From Candidatus Nocardiopsis merdipullorum (lineage in GTDB: Bacteria > Actinomycetota > Actinomycetes > Streptosporangiales > Streptosporangiaceae), in NCBI GenBank assembly GCA_019115445.1, contig DXDP01000469.1:1-33895 (forward strand): 33,895 nt of DNA, read 5' to 3'. The number at the start of each line of letters is the position of its first letter. Position 1 is the first letter of the stretch. A program made the translations under genes and the position numbers. Positions 7,716 through 14,795 of this stretch are shown in pieces. The notes beneath the pieces were generated by a model. That model saw nothing but the letters and a program-made list of their open reading frames with translations. It did not search any database and had not been told where the DNA came from.

Positions 7716-7747
7716 GAAGCTGCCCCGTCCTCGGACGGGGCAGCTTC
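7716..7747 (-). terminator. Terminator downstream of tRNA-Ala
   Basis: The arms GAAGCTGCCCCGTCC and GGACGGGGCAGCTTC are perfect over 15 bp, with only two bases between them (in practice a tight tetraloop). The hairpin begins 16 bp after the 3' end of the tRNA on the minus strand. Because it is symmetrical it could also stop rightward transcripts arriving from the glucosidase side. Confidence 0.75.
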
Positions 7748-7763
7748 GGTTGTGCGATCTACG

Positions 7764-7836
7764 TGGAGCTATGGGGATTCGAACCCCAGACCTCCTCCAT
7801 GCCATGGAGGCGCGCTACCAGCTGCGCCATAGCCCC
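7764..7836 (-). tRNA. tRNA-Ala (GGC anticodon)
   Basis: Read on the minus strand this is a 73-nt cloverleaf starting GGGGCTATGGCGCAG and ending with TAGCTCC plus discriminator A. The acceptor arms pair over 7 bp with one G-U. The anticodon stem CCTCC/GGAGG encloses ATGGCAT, giving anticodon GGC. The T arm is CTGGGGTTCGAATCCCCAT. CCA is not encoded. Its place after the nadD-rsfS-phosphatase genes is a familiar actinobacterial arrangement. Confidence 0.96.
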
Positions 7837-7877
7837 GTGTGGGAGTCGTCGGACGTGTCCTGCCCGGCGACCCCTCC

Positions 7878-7907
7878 ACAATAGCTGAATCTGCCCGACA
7901 CGTCGAA
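7878..7907 (-). promoter_or_regulatory. Promoter of tRNA-Ala
   Basis: On the minus strand TTCGAC and TATTGT are separated by 18 bases, a fair housekeeping-sigma promoter. The predicted start lies about 35 bases before the mature tRNA. The upstream phosphatase gene ends at 7972, so the tRNA probably has its own promoter. Confidence 0.5.
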
Positions 7908-7971
7908 ATGGTTCGGCGTTCGACCCGAAGCAGTGACCGGTCTTACTTCCTCAGGCACCGTCACCGGTACT

Positions 7972-8595
7972 TCAGGTGTCGTCACTGAGGACCACGGGTT
8001 CGGGCAGGCTTGCCGCATTGTGCTCCATGAGACGCCAGTGGTTTCCGCGCCGTTGGAGGATGGACCAGCAGCAGTTGCTGAGTGGACCGAGGATCTCGCG
8101 TCGTTCGTCGGGCACACCGAGCATCCGGGCAAGGGCCACGCGCATGGCGGCGCCGTGGCTGACCACGACAAGGAGGCCGGCTGCAGGTGTGCGTCGGAGC
8201 CCACGGGCCACGGCGGCGTGCATACGGTCACCGACCTCGGCGATGTTCTCACCGTCGGGGATGTCCATGCGTGCGTGTTCGATGGGCCAGCGTTCGGCGA
8301 GTTCGTCACGGGTGAGCCCTTCCCAGGAACCGCCGTAGCGTTCTCGTAGACCTTTGTCGTACTCGACTGTGACACCGCAGGCGCGGCCGAGGTAGGCGGC
8401 GGTGTCGGCGGTACGTTTGAGGTCCGAGGAAACGATGACGTCGGGGCCGAGGGCGGCAAGCAGTGGCCCCGCACGCTCGGCCTGGGCGTGGCCGACCGGG
8501 TCGAGTTCGATGTCGGTCTGTCCCTGGAATCGGTTCTCCACGTTCCAGGAGGTGCGTCCGTGCCGCCAGAACAGCACGCGAGGGGTTTCGCTCAC
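7972..8595 (-). CDS. Histidine phosphatase family protein (phosphoglycerate mutase-like)
   Basis: A 207-aa cytoplasmic phosphatase of the histidine phosphatase superfamily. The catalytic RHG motif lies at residues 11-13 (FWRHGRTSWN), with His12 as the phospho-acceptor. The second-half catalytic His is in VVVSHGAAMR, and RERYGGSWEG supplies the acidic residue. The ORF track begins 73 codons too early, inside rsfS; the GTG at 8595 is the family's normal start and has GAAGGGAAG upstream. It follows rsfS by 22 bp and is the last protein gene of the nadD operon. The true substrate (sugar phosphate, nucleotide-sugar precursor or other) is not predictable; glycolytic phosphoglycerate mutase activity is less likely. 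Confidence 0.88.
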   Translation of the reverse strand: MSETPRVLFWRHGRTSWNVENRFQGQTDIELDPVGHAQAERAGPLLAALGPDVIVSSDLKRTADTAAYLGRACGVTVEYDKGLRERYGGSWEGLTRDELAERWPIEHARMDIPDGENIAEVGDRMHAAVARGLRRTPAAGLLVVVSHGAAMRVALARMLGVPDERREILGPLSNCCWSILQRRGNHWRLMEHNAASLPEPVVLSDDT

Positions 8596-8617
8596 GAGGT
8601 GTGTGTCTTCCCTTCGG

Positions 8618-9016
8618 TCACTGGTCGTCCAGCGGGGTGCGATCGGTACCGCGTGAGCCGTCGGGAAGGTCGATCTCGGGACAGTCCTTCCAGAGCCGTT
8701 CAAGACCGTAGAAGCCGCGCTCCTCCTCGTGCTGGATGTGCACGACGATGTCGGCATAGTCCAGCAACACCCAGCGCCCGTCACGTTCGCCTTCGCGGCG
8801 GATCGGTTTGGCACCGGCTTTGACGCGTAGCTGATCCTCGATCTCGTCGACGATGGAACGAACTTGGCGATCGTTCGGGGCGGAGCAGAGCACGAAGGCC
8901 TCGGTGATGGCCAGCTGTTCGCTGACGTCGTAGGCGATGATCTCCTCGGCGAGCCTGTTGGCGGCGGCCTCGGCGGCGACCTTGACCAGTTCCTTCGCCC
9001 TGTCGGTGGCTGTCAC
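8618..9016 (-). CDS. rsfS: Ribosomal silencing factor RsfS
   Basis: A 132-aa member of the Iojap/YbeB/RsfS family. It binds protein uL14 of the large subunit and blocks subunit joining when cells run short of nutrients. The family core is visible: EIIAYDVSEQLAITEAFVLCSAPNDRQVRSIVDEIE, then the RRWVLLDYADIVVHIQ-type segment (GRWVLLDYADIVVHIQHEE) and FYGLERLWKDCPEIDL. The longer frame in the track overlaps nadD; the GTG at 9016 matches the family's start and leaves 17 bp after the nadD stop. nadD-rsfS-phosphatase is one leftward operon. Confidence 0.95.
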   Translation of the reverse strand: MTATDRAKELVKVAAEAAANRLAEEIIAYDVSEQLAITEAFVLCSAPNDRQVRSIVDEIEDQLRVKAGAKPIRREGERDGRWVLLDYADIVVHIQHEEERGFYGLERLWKDCPEIDLPDGSRGTDRTPLDDQ

Positions 9017-9033
9017 GTTGTGCTTGCTGCCTT

Positions 9034-9687
9034 TCAGCTCTCGCGGTAGAGCCCGGTCTTGTTGATGTAGCGAACGATACCGTCCGGCACGAGGTACCAG
9101 ATGGGTTCGCCCTTGCGGACGCGCTCGCGACACTCGGTGGAGGAAATCGCGAGGGCGGGCACTTCCACCAGCGAGACCTTGCCGTCGGGCAGCCCTGGGT
9201 CGCTGAGTTGGTGACCGGGTCGGTTACAGCCTACGAAATGTGCGAGCTCGAAGAGTTCGTCGACATTGCGCCAGCTCAGGATCGCGCCGAGCGCGTCGGC
9301 CCCGGTGATGAAGTACAGGTCGACGTCGGGACCGTACTCGGCACGCATCTGCCTCAGGGTGTCGAGTGTGTAGGTGGGACCTTTACGGTCTATCTCCATC
9401 CGGTCGACCCTGAACTGCGGGTTCTCCGCGGTCGCGATGACCGTCATGAGGTACCGGTCCTCGGAGGGGGTGACCTTGTCCAGGTCTTTCTGCCAAGGTT
9501 GGCCGGTGGGCACGAAGACGACTTCGTCGAGCTCGAAGAAGTGTGCCACTTCACTTGCCGCAACGAGGTGTCCATGGTGGATCGGGTCGAAGGTGCCCCC
9601 CATGATGCCGACCTTGGACGGTGTGGAGCCACCTCGCCGCGCGGGTGAGATGCCCCCACGGGAGGCGCCTTTCACTTCGTGCGCCAC
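9034..9687 (-). CDS. nadD: Nicotinate-nucleotide adenylyltransferase
   Basis: A 217-aa enzyme that adenylates nicotinate mononucleotide to deamido-NAD in NAD biosynthesis. The nucleotidyltransferase signature [12 protein letters not shown] lies at about residues 30-41, and [13 protein letters not shown] near the C-terminus is the second ATP-binding motif. The N-terminus carries an extra 25 residues or so before the usual KVGIMGG beginning. I choose the GTG at 9687 because CGGAG lies six bases before it; an ATG at 9720 ([11 protein letters not shown]) is the alternative but has a poor ribosome-binding site. It is the first gene of the leftward nadD-rsfS-phosphatase operon. Confidence 0.93.
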   Translation of the reverse strand: MAHEVKGASRGGISPARRGGSTPSKVGIMGGTFDPIHHGHLVAASEVAHFFELDEVVFVPTGQPWQKDLDKVTPSEDRYLMTVIATAENPQFRVDRMEIDRKGPTYTLDTLRQMRAEYGPDVDLYFITGADALGAILSWRNVDELFELAHFVGCNRPGHQLSDPGLPDGKVSLVEVPALAISSTECRERVRKGEPIWYLVPDGIVRYINKTGLYRES

Positions 9688-9788
9688 AGTGCGCTCCGTT
9701 TCGCCGGGGAACGTTACCATTGCCGGAATCGGCCACCCGAGGGTAACCGACACCAGCACTGTGTTCGGATGGTACGCCCCTGTTCGTA

Positions 9789-9822
9789 CCCTTGTGTGAC
9801 CTTGTCTACGTCACCACAAGGG
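9789..9822. promoter_or_regulatory. Hairpin in the nadD / M48 divergent region
   Basis: CCCTTGTG-TGAC pairs with GTCA-C-CACAAGGG (one bulged C) around a 9-base loop. The 284-bp stretch between the nadD start and the M48 gene contains no gene. The hairpin lies about 100 bp upstream of nadD and 150 bp upstream of the peptidase; it may be an operator or part of a leader. The function is unknown. Confidence 0.3.
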
Positions 9823-9936
9823 GCCACCGGGAGTCTTCCTCCCCCTTCCCGGAACCTGCTCACCTGCGCAAAACACCTGCCACGCCACACTCTCCCATCC
9901 CCGCGGAAACACGTTATATCTCGATCTCCAAAATCA

Positions 9937-9971
9937 TGGCCAAGCGCTGTCACGGCACATAGCATGCCGAT
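9937..9971 (+). promoter_or_regulatory. Candidate leaderless promoter of the M48 peptidase
   Basis: TGGCCA and TAGCAT are 17 bases apart, and the ATG of the peptidase begins exactly where transcription should start (seven bases after the -10). No ribosome-binding site precedes the ATG, which fits a leaderless message, common in actinomycetes. Confidence 0.4.
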
Positions 9972-11033
9972 ATGGCCAACTCACCAGATCGCGTCCGCGT
10001 CCGCCTCCCCGACCTCTCCCCCCGCGCCTACGAACACCCCGCGGACCGCGGCGCCTTGGTGGCACTGCGGTCCCTGACCGGGTTCGACGTCCTGGTCAAG
10101 AGCGTGTTCGGCCGGATCAGCGAGCGCCAGCTGCGCCTGCTGTTCCTCGCCGACGCCGTACGCGTGGGTCCCACACAGTTCCCCGAACTGCACGACTACC
10201 TCCGCGACGCCGCCTACGTTCTCGACCTCGACCAGGTGCCCGAGCTCTACGTCAAGATGGACCCCACACCCAACGCCATGGCGATCGGCCGCAAGAAGCC
10301 GTTCCTCGTCATGACCACGGGCCTGTTCGACCTCTTCGACGCCGAGGAGAAGCGGTTCGTCATCGGCCACGAGGTCGGACACGTCCTCAGCGGCCACGCT
10401 CTGTACCGCACACTCCTGCTGTTGCTGATCTGGATCTCCCAGAAGATCCTGTGGATCCCGCTGGGTGCGTTGGCCATCCAGGCGATCTTGGTGGCGTTGA
10501 AGGAGTGGCACCGTAAATCCGAACTGTCGGCCGACCGGGCCGGGCTCCTGGCCTGCCAGAACCCCGAGGCCGCCAAGCGTGCCCTGATGAAGCTGGCCGG
10601 CGGAACGAACCTGTCCCAGATGAACCCCGACGCGTTCATGGAGCAGGCCGACGAGTACGAAAGTGGCGGCGATGCGGTGGACAGCATCCTCAAGCTGATG
10701 TCCACGGTGCCCGCGAGCCACCCCTTTGCGGTGGTGCGTGTTGCCCAGTTGAGCCGCTGGGTGGACAGCGGCGAGTACCAGCGCATCCTCGACGGTGCCT
10801 ACCCCCGCCGCAGCAGCGACAAGGACACACGCGTCAGCGAGGAAGCGGGCAAGGCCGCCAACTCCTACCGTGAGGAGTGGAAGCGCAGCACGGATCCACT
10901 CGTCAGTGTGGTGCGCGACGTGGCCGGGGGCGCCTCGGACGCGGGCGGCAGGTTCTTCGACTCCTTCGCGGAGCGTTGGAAGAACGGCCCGCGTGGCAAC
11001 GGCGAACAAAACCGTGGCTCCGACAACAGCTGA
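9972..11033 (+). CDS. M48 family membrane metallopeptidase
   Basis: A 353-aa zinc peptidase of the M48 (Ste24/HtpX-like) family. The catalytic HEVGH lies at residues 133-137 and the third zinc ligand is in ELSADRAG at about 184-191. Between them, residues 145-176 form one long or two short hydrophobic segments, so the active site sits at the membrane. An N-terminal domain of about 90 residues and a charged C-terminal tail (to 353) flank the core; the tail shows no motif. HtpX-type enzymes degrade damaged membrane proteins; the substrate here is unknown. It is a lone rightward gene divergent from nadD, with no Shine-Dalgarno site at the ATG, and is followed by a strong hairpin. Confidence 0.88.
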   Translation: MANSPDRVRVRLPDLSPRAYEHPADRGALVALRSLTGFDVLVKSVFGRISERQLRLLFLADAVRVGPTQFPELHDYLRDAAYVLDLDQVPELYVKMDPTPNAMAIGRKKPFLVMTTGLFDLFDAEEKRFVIGHEVGHVLSGHALYRTLLLLLIWISQKILWIPLGALAIQAILVALKEWHRKSELSADRAGLLACQNPEAAKRALMKLAGGTNLSQMNPDAFMEQADEYESGGDAVDSILKLMSTVPASHPFAVVRVAQLSRWVDSGEYQRILDGAYPRRSSDKDTRVSEEAGKAANSYREEWKRSTDPLVSVVRDVAGGASDAGGRFFDSFAERWKNGPRGNGEQNRGSDNS

Positions 11034-11080
11034 GTCCTTCCGGCCGGATACGGCACCGCGATCCACCAGGACGGGGACGG

Positions 11081-11119
11081 CATCGGTCGGTGCCGGTGGC
11101 CGATCGGCACCGACCGATG
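11081..11119. terminator. Bidirectional terminator between the M48 gene and the secreted repeat protein
   Basis: CATCGGTCGGTGCC and GGCACCGACCGATG form perfect 14-bp arms around an 11-base loop. It lies between convergent genes, 48 bp after the M48 stop and 41 bp from the stop of the leftward gene, so it can serve both. Confidence 0.75.
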
Positions 11120-11159
11120 TCTTGCGCCGTTGGCGGAAGACGGGCTGGAAGGCAAAGGC

Positions 11160-12128
11160 CTAGAAGGCAGGCCCGCTCTCCAAGGCCTCCTCGATGGTCT
11201 CGGAGCGCAGCTCCTCCACCTCGGCCTCGAGTTCGGCCTCGTGGGCCTCGAACTCCGCCATGACCTCGGCGCCGAAGGTGCTCAGGGCGACCTCCTCCGT
11301 GTCGAGGTCACCGCGGACACGGTTGTTGTCACCGACCTCGGCGACCGGGGAGTTGTTCTCGGTGACAAGGGCACCGCCGATGATGTTGTTGTCGATGTAG
11401 GCGCCACCGGAGATGTCGGTGACCGTCAGGTCTCCGTCGATGTAGTTGACGAAGTCGCAGAAGTTCTCCTGCTCACCCGCGCCGACCGCGACGGGACCCG
11501 CACCATCGGTGTAGGACACCGCTCCCAGGACCTCGCTGTCGCACAGGATGCCGCCACTCTGTGAACCGTTGACCGTCAGATCACCACGCAAGACGGAGTC
11601 GACGATGTCGGTGTACTCGGCTCCGTCGCTCTCCGCGCCTTGGCTGATCCGACTTCCGCTGACGTACACGCCGCCGACCTCGGCAGCCACGGAGCTGATG
11701 GAGGAGTCGATGACGTAGACGAAGCCGTCGTTGTCGACGTCCTCGACCGGGACCGCGTTCAGACCCTCACCGGTGGAGTTCTCCAGGTAAGTACCGTAGG
11801 AACCCTTGTTGGTCACCTCTCCGGCCAGAGAAGAGTCGGAGGAGTCGAAGTAACCATCGGGTTCGACCGTCACCTCACCCTCGATCTCACCACCGACGAT
11901 GTGCAGGTTGGCTTCCTCGTTCACGGTGACATCGCCCTGGACGGTCGTACCGTCCAAGTAGCAGCTCTCTCCGGTGGGGACGACCAGATCGGTGGGCAAG
12001 GTGATGGCGCCGCCGTGTCCGCTGCACGTCGTGACCAGATCGGCCTGGGCGGGGGCGGCCATCATGGTCACCCCACCGACGGCCAGGACAGCCGTTGCCG
12101 ACGTCGCGACCACGCTCCGGAACTTCAT
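11160..12128 (-). CDS. Secreted acidic repeat protein, beta-helix-like
   Basis: A 322-aa exported protein. It begins with a classic signal peptide (MKFRSVVATSATAVLAV...) with likely cleavage after APAQA at about residue 29. The mature part is very acidic and built from irregular repeats of about 18-22 residues containing G-D/E-V/L-T-V or I/V-x-G steps (VQGDVTVNEEANLHIVGG, IDGDLTVTDISGGAYIDNN), the pattern of a right-handed beta-helix or bactofilin-like stack. At least four Cys residues could form disulfides. The last 45 residues change to a Glu/Ala-rich helical, coiled-coil-like tail (MAEFEAHEAELEAEVEELR). There is no LPXTG motif and no catalytic motif. Uncharacterised repeat proteins of this look are common in actinomycetes; the role is unknown, perhaps surface or matrix structure. 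The ATG at 12128 has AAAGGA upstream; the track's 21-residue extension is not real. Confidence 0.75.
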   Translation of the reverse strand: MKFRSVVATSATAVLAVGGVTMMAAPAQADLVTTCSGHGGAITLPTDLVVPTGESCYLDGTTVQGDVTVNEEANLHIVGGEIEGEVTVEPDGYFDSSDSSLAGEVTNKGSYGTYLENSTGEGLNAVPVEDVDNDGFVYVIDSSISSVAAEVGGVYVSGSRISQGAESDGAEYTDIVDSVLRGDLTVNGSQSGGILCDSEVLGAVSYTDGAGPVAVGAGEQENFCDFVNYIDGDLTVTDISGGAYIDNNIIGGALVTENNSPVAEVGDNNRVRGDLDTEEVALSTFGAEVMAEFEAHEAELEAEVEELRSETIEEALESGPAF

Positions 12129-12208
12129 GCGGGGGATTCCTTTCGTTGTGATCGGGGGGCGATGCTCCTGATCGGTGTGCGGGAAGAGCACCGCAAAGCA
12201 TCACAGCG

Positions 12209-12237
12209 AAAGTACCCCTCGTGCATCGATTTGTGAA
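12209..12237 (-). promoter_or_regulatory. Promoter of the secreted repeat protein
   Basis: On the minus strand TTCACA and TACTTT are spaced by exactly 17 bases, predicting a start near 12202 and a leader of about 74 nt. The -35 box lies inside the GTGAATA repeat described separately, so a bound regulator would block or recruit polymerase. Confidence 0.5.
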
Positions 12238-12259
12238 TACTCCGCCGGTGAATATTCAC
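12233..12259. promoter_or_regulatory. AT-rich operator: GTGAATATTCAC palindrome plus extra half site
   Basis: A perfect 12-bp palindrome GTGAATATTCAC (12248-12259) and a further GTGAATA (12233-12239) 15 bp away in the same orientation. Such AT-rich repeats stand out in this GC-rich DNA. They overlap the -35 of the secreted-protein promoter. The binding protein is unknown. Confidence 0.5.
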
Positions 12260-12339
12260 TTCTGTCCAAGTTTCTCGCCGGGAAACGGAAAAACAACCAG
12301 GAAAGGAACATCCGTCGGCGAAAAGCCCCAGGTTCCACC

Positions 12340-12371
12340 CTTCCCGTGGCCGAGGGGTCGGCCACGGGAAG
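12340..12371 (-). terminator. proA terminator
   Basis: The perfect 14-bp arms CTTCCCGTGGCCGA and TCGGCCACGGGAAG enclose a GGGG loop, starting 9 bp after the proA stop on the minus strand. There is no U-tract. Confidence 0.75.
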
Positions 12372-12379
12372 CACGAAAA

Positions 12380-13654
12380 CTACCTCAGGTGGCCGTCTCC
12401 GGTCACCACGTATTTGGTCGAGGTGAGTTCGAGCAGACCCATCGGGCCACGGGCGTGCAGCTTCTGGTTGGAAATACCGATTTCTGCACCGAAACCGAAT
12501 TCGCCTCCGTCGGTGAAACGGGTGGAGGCATTCACCATCACCGCGGCCGCGTCCACCCGGGACACGAAGTACCGGGAGGCCTTCAGGGAGTCGGTGACGA
12601 TCGCCTCGGTGTGCTGGGTGGAGTGGGTGCGGATGTGTTCCAGAGCAGTGTCGATGTCGGGCACCACACGCACCGCGATGTCCATGGAAAGGTACTCGGT
12701 GGACCAATCCTCCTCGGTGGCCTCCTGCACCTGTGCCTTGGTGTTTGCTGCCCGTGCCACCGCAAGCACGCGTTCGTCCCCGTGCACCGTCACATCCAGC
12801 TCGGCGAAGCCTTCCAACGCTCGAGGCAAGAAATCCTCGGCCACCTGCTCGTGCACCAGCAAGGTCTCGGCGGCGTTGCACACCGAGCAGCGCTGGGCCT
12901 TGGCGTTGGTCGCGATGTCCACGGCCTTGTCCAGGTCCGCGTGGGCATCCACGTACACGTGGCACAGCCCCTCGCCGGTCTCGATGACCGGGATGGTGGA
13001 GTCGCGCATCACCGCCTGGATCAGGGAGGCACCCCCGCGCGGGATGAGTACGTCCACAAGGCCACGTGCCCGCATCAGCGCGGCGGAGGACTCCCGGCTC
13101 CGGCCGGGAACCATCTGGATGGCGTCGGCGGGCACCCCGGTGCCTTCGAGGGCCTCACGCAGCACCTTGGTCAGTGCGACGTTGGAGGCATAGGCCGAGG
13201 ACGACCCGCGCAGCAGTGACGCATTGCCGCTCTTGAGGCACAAGGCCGCTGCGTCCACGGTGACGTTGGGTCGTCCCTCGTAGATGATGCCGACCACGCC
13301 CAGGGGCACGCGGATCTGACGCAGGTCCAAGCCGTTGGGCAGGACCCCACCGCGTACGGATTCACCCACCGGGTCGGGCAGTTCCACGATCTCACGTACT
13401 GCGTCGGCGATCTGCTCGATGCGTTCCGGGGTCAGCCGCAACCGGTCGATCATCGCCGGGGAAGTGCCTGCTTCCTGTGCCCGTTCCACATCTTCTGCGT
13501 TGGCTGCGGTGATCTCGTCGGCCCGCTTGACCAGTGCGTCGGCGATCGCCGACAGTGCGGCGTCCTTCACCCCCCGACTGAGCGGGGCGAGGTCGGCCGC
13601 TGCATTTCCGGCACGCTCGGCAACAGCGTGCACCTCGCGCTCGATGTCACTCAT
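12380..13654 (-). CDS. proA: Gamma-glutamyl phosphate reductase
   Basis: A 424-aa NADPH-dependent dehydrogenase that reduces gamma-glutamyl phosphate to glutamate semialdehyde, the second step of proline synthesis. The aldehyde-dehydrogenase-like core shows [29 protein letters not shown] at about 117-145 and the catalytic cysteine in [12 protein letters not shown] (Cys259). [23 protein letters not shown] near the C-terminus is the family signature. The start is the ATG at 13654 ([16 protein letters not shown]); the track's 84-residue extension has no family resemblance. No strong ribosome-binding site is visible. Normally proA directly follows proB; here a dehydrogenase on the opposite strand lies between, so proA must have its own promoter in 13655-13995. 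Confidence 0.96.
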   Translation of the reverse strand: MSDIEREVHAVAERAGNAAADLAPLSRGVKDAALSAIADALVKRADEITAANAEDVERAQEAGTSPAMIDRLRLTPERIEQIADAVREIVELPDPVGESVRGGVLPNGLDLRQIRVPLGVVGIIYEGRPNVTVDAAALCLKSGNASLLRGSSSAYASNVALTKVLREALEGTGVPADAIQMVPGRSRESSAALMRARGLVDVLIPRGGASLIQAVMRDSTIPVIETGEGLCHVYVDAHADLDKAVDIATNAKAQRCSVCNAAETLLVHEQVAEDFLPRALEGFAELDVTVHGDERVLAVARAANTKAQVQEATEEDWSTEYLSMDIAVRVVPDIDTALEHIRTHSTQHTEAIVTDSLKASRYFVSRVDAAAVMVNASTRFTDGGEFGFGAEIGISNQKLHARGPMGLLELTSTKYVVTGDGHLR

Positions 13655-13995
13655 CTGATGTGCGGGGCAGGCTCCCCGCCCTCGGGCCGAGGAAGAAGCC
13701 CCTGCCTCCTTCTGTGTGTTGTAGGTGTGACCGTCCGCTCGTCGAAGCAGGCGCGAGCCGTTCTTCTTCGTCGGAGAATCTTCGAAGTCTTCCTTCAGGA
13801 TATCCACCGAGGCCGTCACGCCCAGGCCGTACCACTCAAGCAGAACGAATGTGGACCTCGACCTCTTCGGACTCGAGAAGAAGTTCGGTGCACAGAGTGT
13901 GGCCACCCTGCCAGGTGCAGGAAGATGAGTGGGTCATAGGCTCCGAGCTGCGCGAAATATCAGTACGAACCAGGAAAGAAGAGAAGACGCACAAC
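13655..13995. other. Divergent proA / SDR control region
   Basis: A 341-bp gap with no convincing gene. It must hold the leftward promoter of proA and the rightward promoter of the SDR gene, but I see no clear -35/-10 pair for either. A short plus-strand GTG frame ([15 protein letters not shown]...) with GC-rich third positions ends after 25 codons and may be a remnant. GCGGGG/CCCCGC just upstream of proA can form a small hairpin. Confidence 0.4.
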
Positions 13996-14745
13996 ATGGG
14001 CAAGGGAAAGATCATCATCACCGGCGCCAGTGCCGGTCTTGGGGCGGAGATGGCGCACCAGTTCGCCGCTCTCGGCTATGACCTGGGGCTTTGCGCACGG
14101 CGCCGGGAGAAGATGGAGGCGCTGCGTAGCGATGTCATCGCTGCCCACCCCGAACGCACGGTGGAGTTGCGTGCCCTGGACGTCACCGACCACGACGCCG
14201 TCTTCACCGTCTTTCATGAGCTGTCCCAAGCCCTTGGCGGTGTCGACCGAGTGATCGTCAACGCCGGACTCGGCAAGGGCGCGGCTCTGGGCAAGGGGCG
14301 TGCCGACGCCAACCGCCGGACGGCGATGACCAATTTCGTGGGTGCTCTGTCCCAGAGCGAGGCCGCGATGGAGATCTTCCGTGAACAGGGCCGGGGGCAC
14401 CTGGTGATGATCTCGTCGATGTCCGCACTGCGCGGGATGCGAAAAGCAATGACGGTCTATGCCGCCACCAAGGCCGGACTGGCCTCTTTGGCAGAGGGGC
14501 TGCGGTCCGAGCGGGTCCCCGGGCTCGACGTGTCGGTCATTTATCCGGGTTACATCCGTTCGGAGATGAACGAGCACGTCACCCAGAAGACCCCCTTCAT
14601 GGTGGACACCAAGACCGGTGTGCGTTCCATGGTCGCGGCCATCGAAAAACGCAAGACCAAGGCGTATGTGCCCGCGTGGCCCTGGGTCCCGATCGGCTGG
14701 TTGTTGAAGCTTCTGCCTCTGTCGCTGGTACGCAAGCTCACCTGA
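13996..14745 (+). CDS. Short-chain dehydrogenase/reductase (SDR)
   Basis: A 249-aa classical SDR with a Rossmann fold. The dinucleotide motif GASAGLG is at 10-16, the structural NAG motif at 89-91, and the catalytic Ser at about 141 with Tyr155-x3-Lys159 (VYAATKAG). PGYIRSEM follows at about 184-191. The C-terminus (WPWVPIGWLLKLLPLSLVRKL) is hydrophobic and may touch the membrane, as in SDRs acting on lipids or acyl substrates. The ATG at 13996 is preceded by AGGAAAGAAGAGAAG; the 112-codon extension in the track is not supported. The gene sits alone on the plus strand between proB and proA. The substrate is unknown. Confidence 0.9.
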   Translation: MGKGKIIITGASAGLGAEMAHQFAALGYDLGLCARRREKMEALRSDVIAAHPERTVELRALDVTDHDAVFTVFHELSQALGGVDRVIVNAGLGKGAALGKGRADANRRTAMTNFVGALSQSEAAMEIFREQGRGHLVMISSMSALRGMRKAMTVYAATKAGLASLAEGLRSERVPGLDVSVIYPGYIRSEMNEHVTQKTPFMVDTKTGVRSMVAAIEKRKTKAYVPAWPWVPIGWLLKLLPLSLVRKLT

Positions 14746-14795
14746 GAGCAGGAGGTCCACCGACCGACCAGGTACCGCGGGTCGTTCCTTTCCGG

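Noticed and set aside
7543-7884. 113-aa plus-strand ORF
   Set aside because: Its second half is a translation of the tRNA-Ala and its terminator (GIRTPDLLHAME...), a common annotation artefact.
12380-13906. 84-residue N-terminal extension of ProA
   Set aside because: It resembles no ProA and runs across the divergent control region; normal ProA sequence starts at the ATG at 13654.
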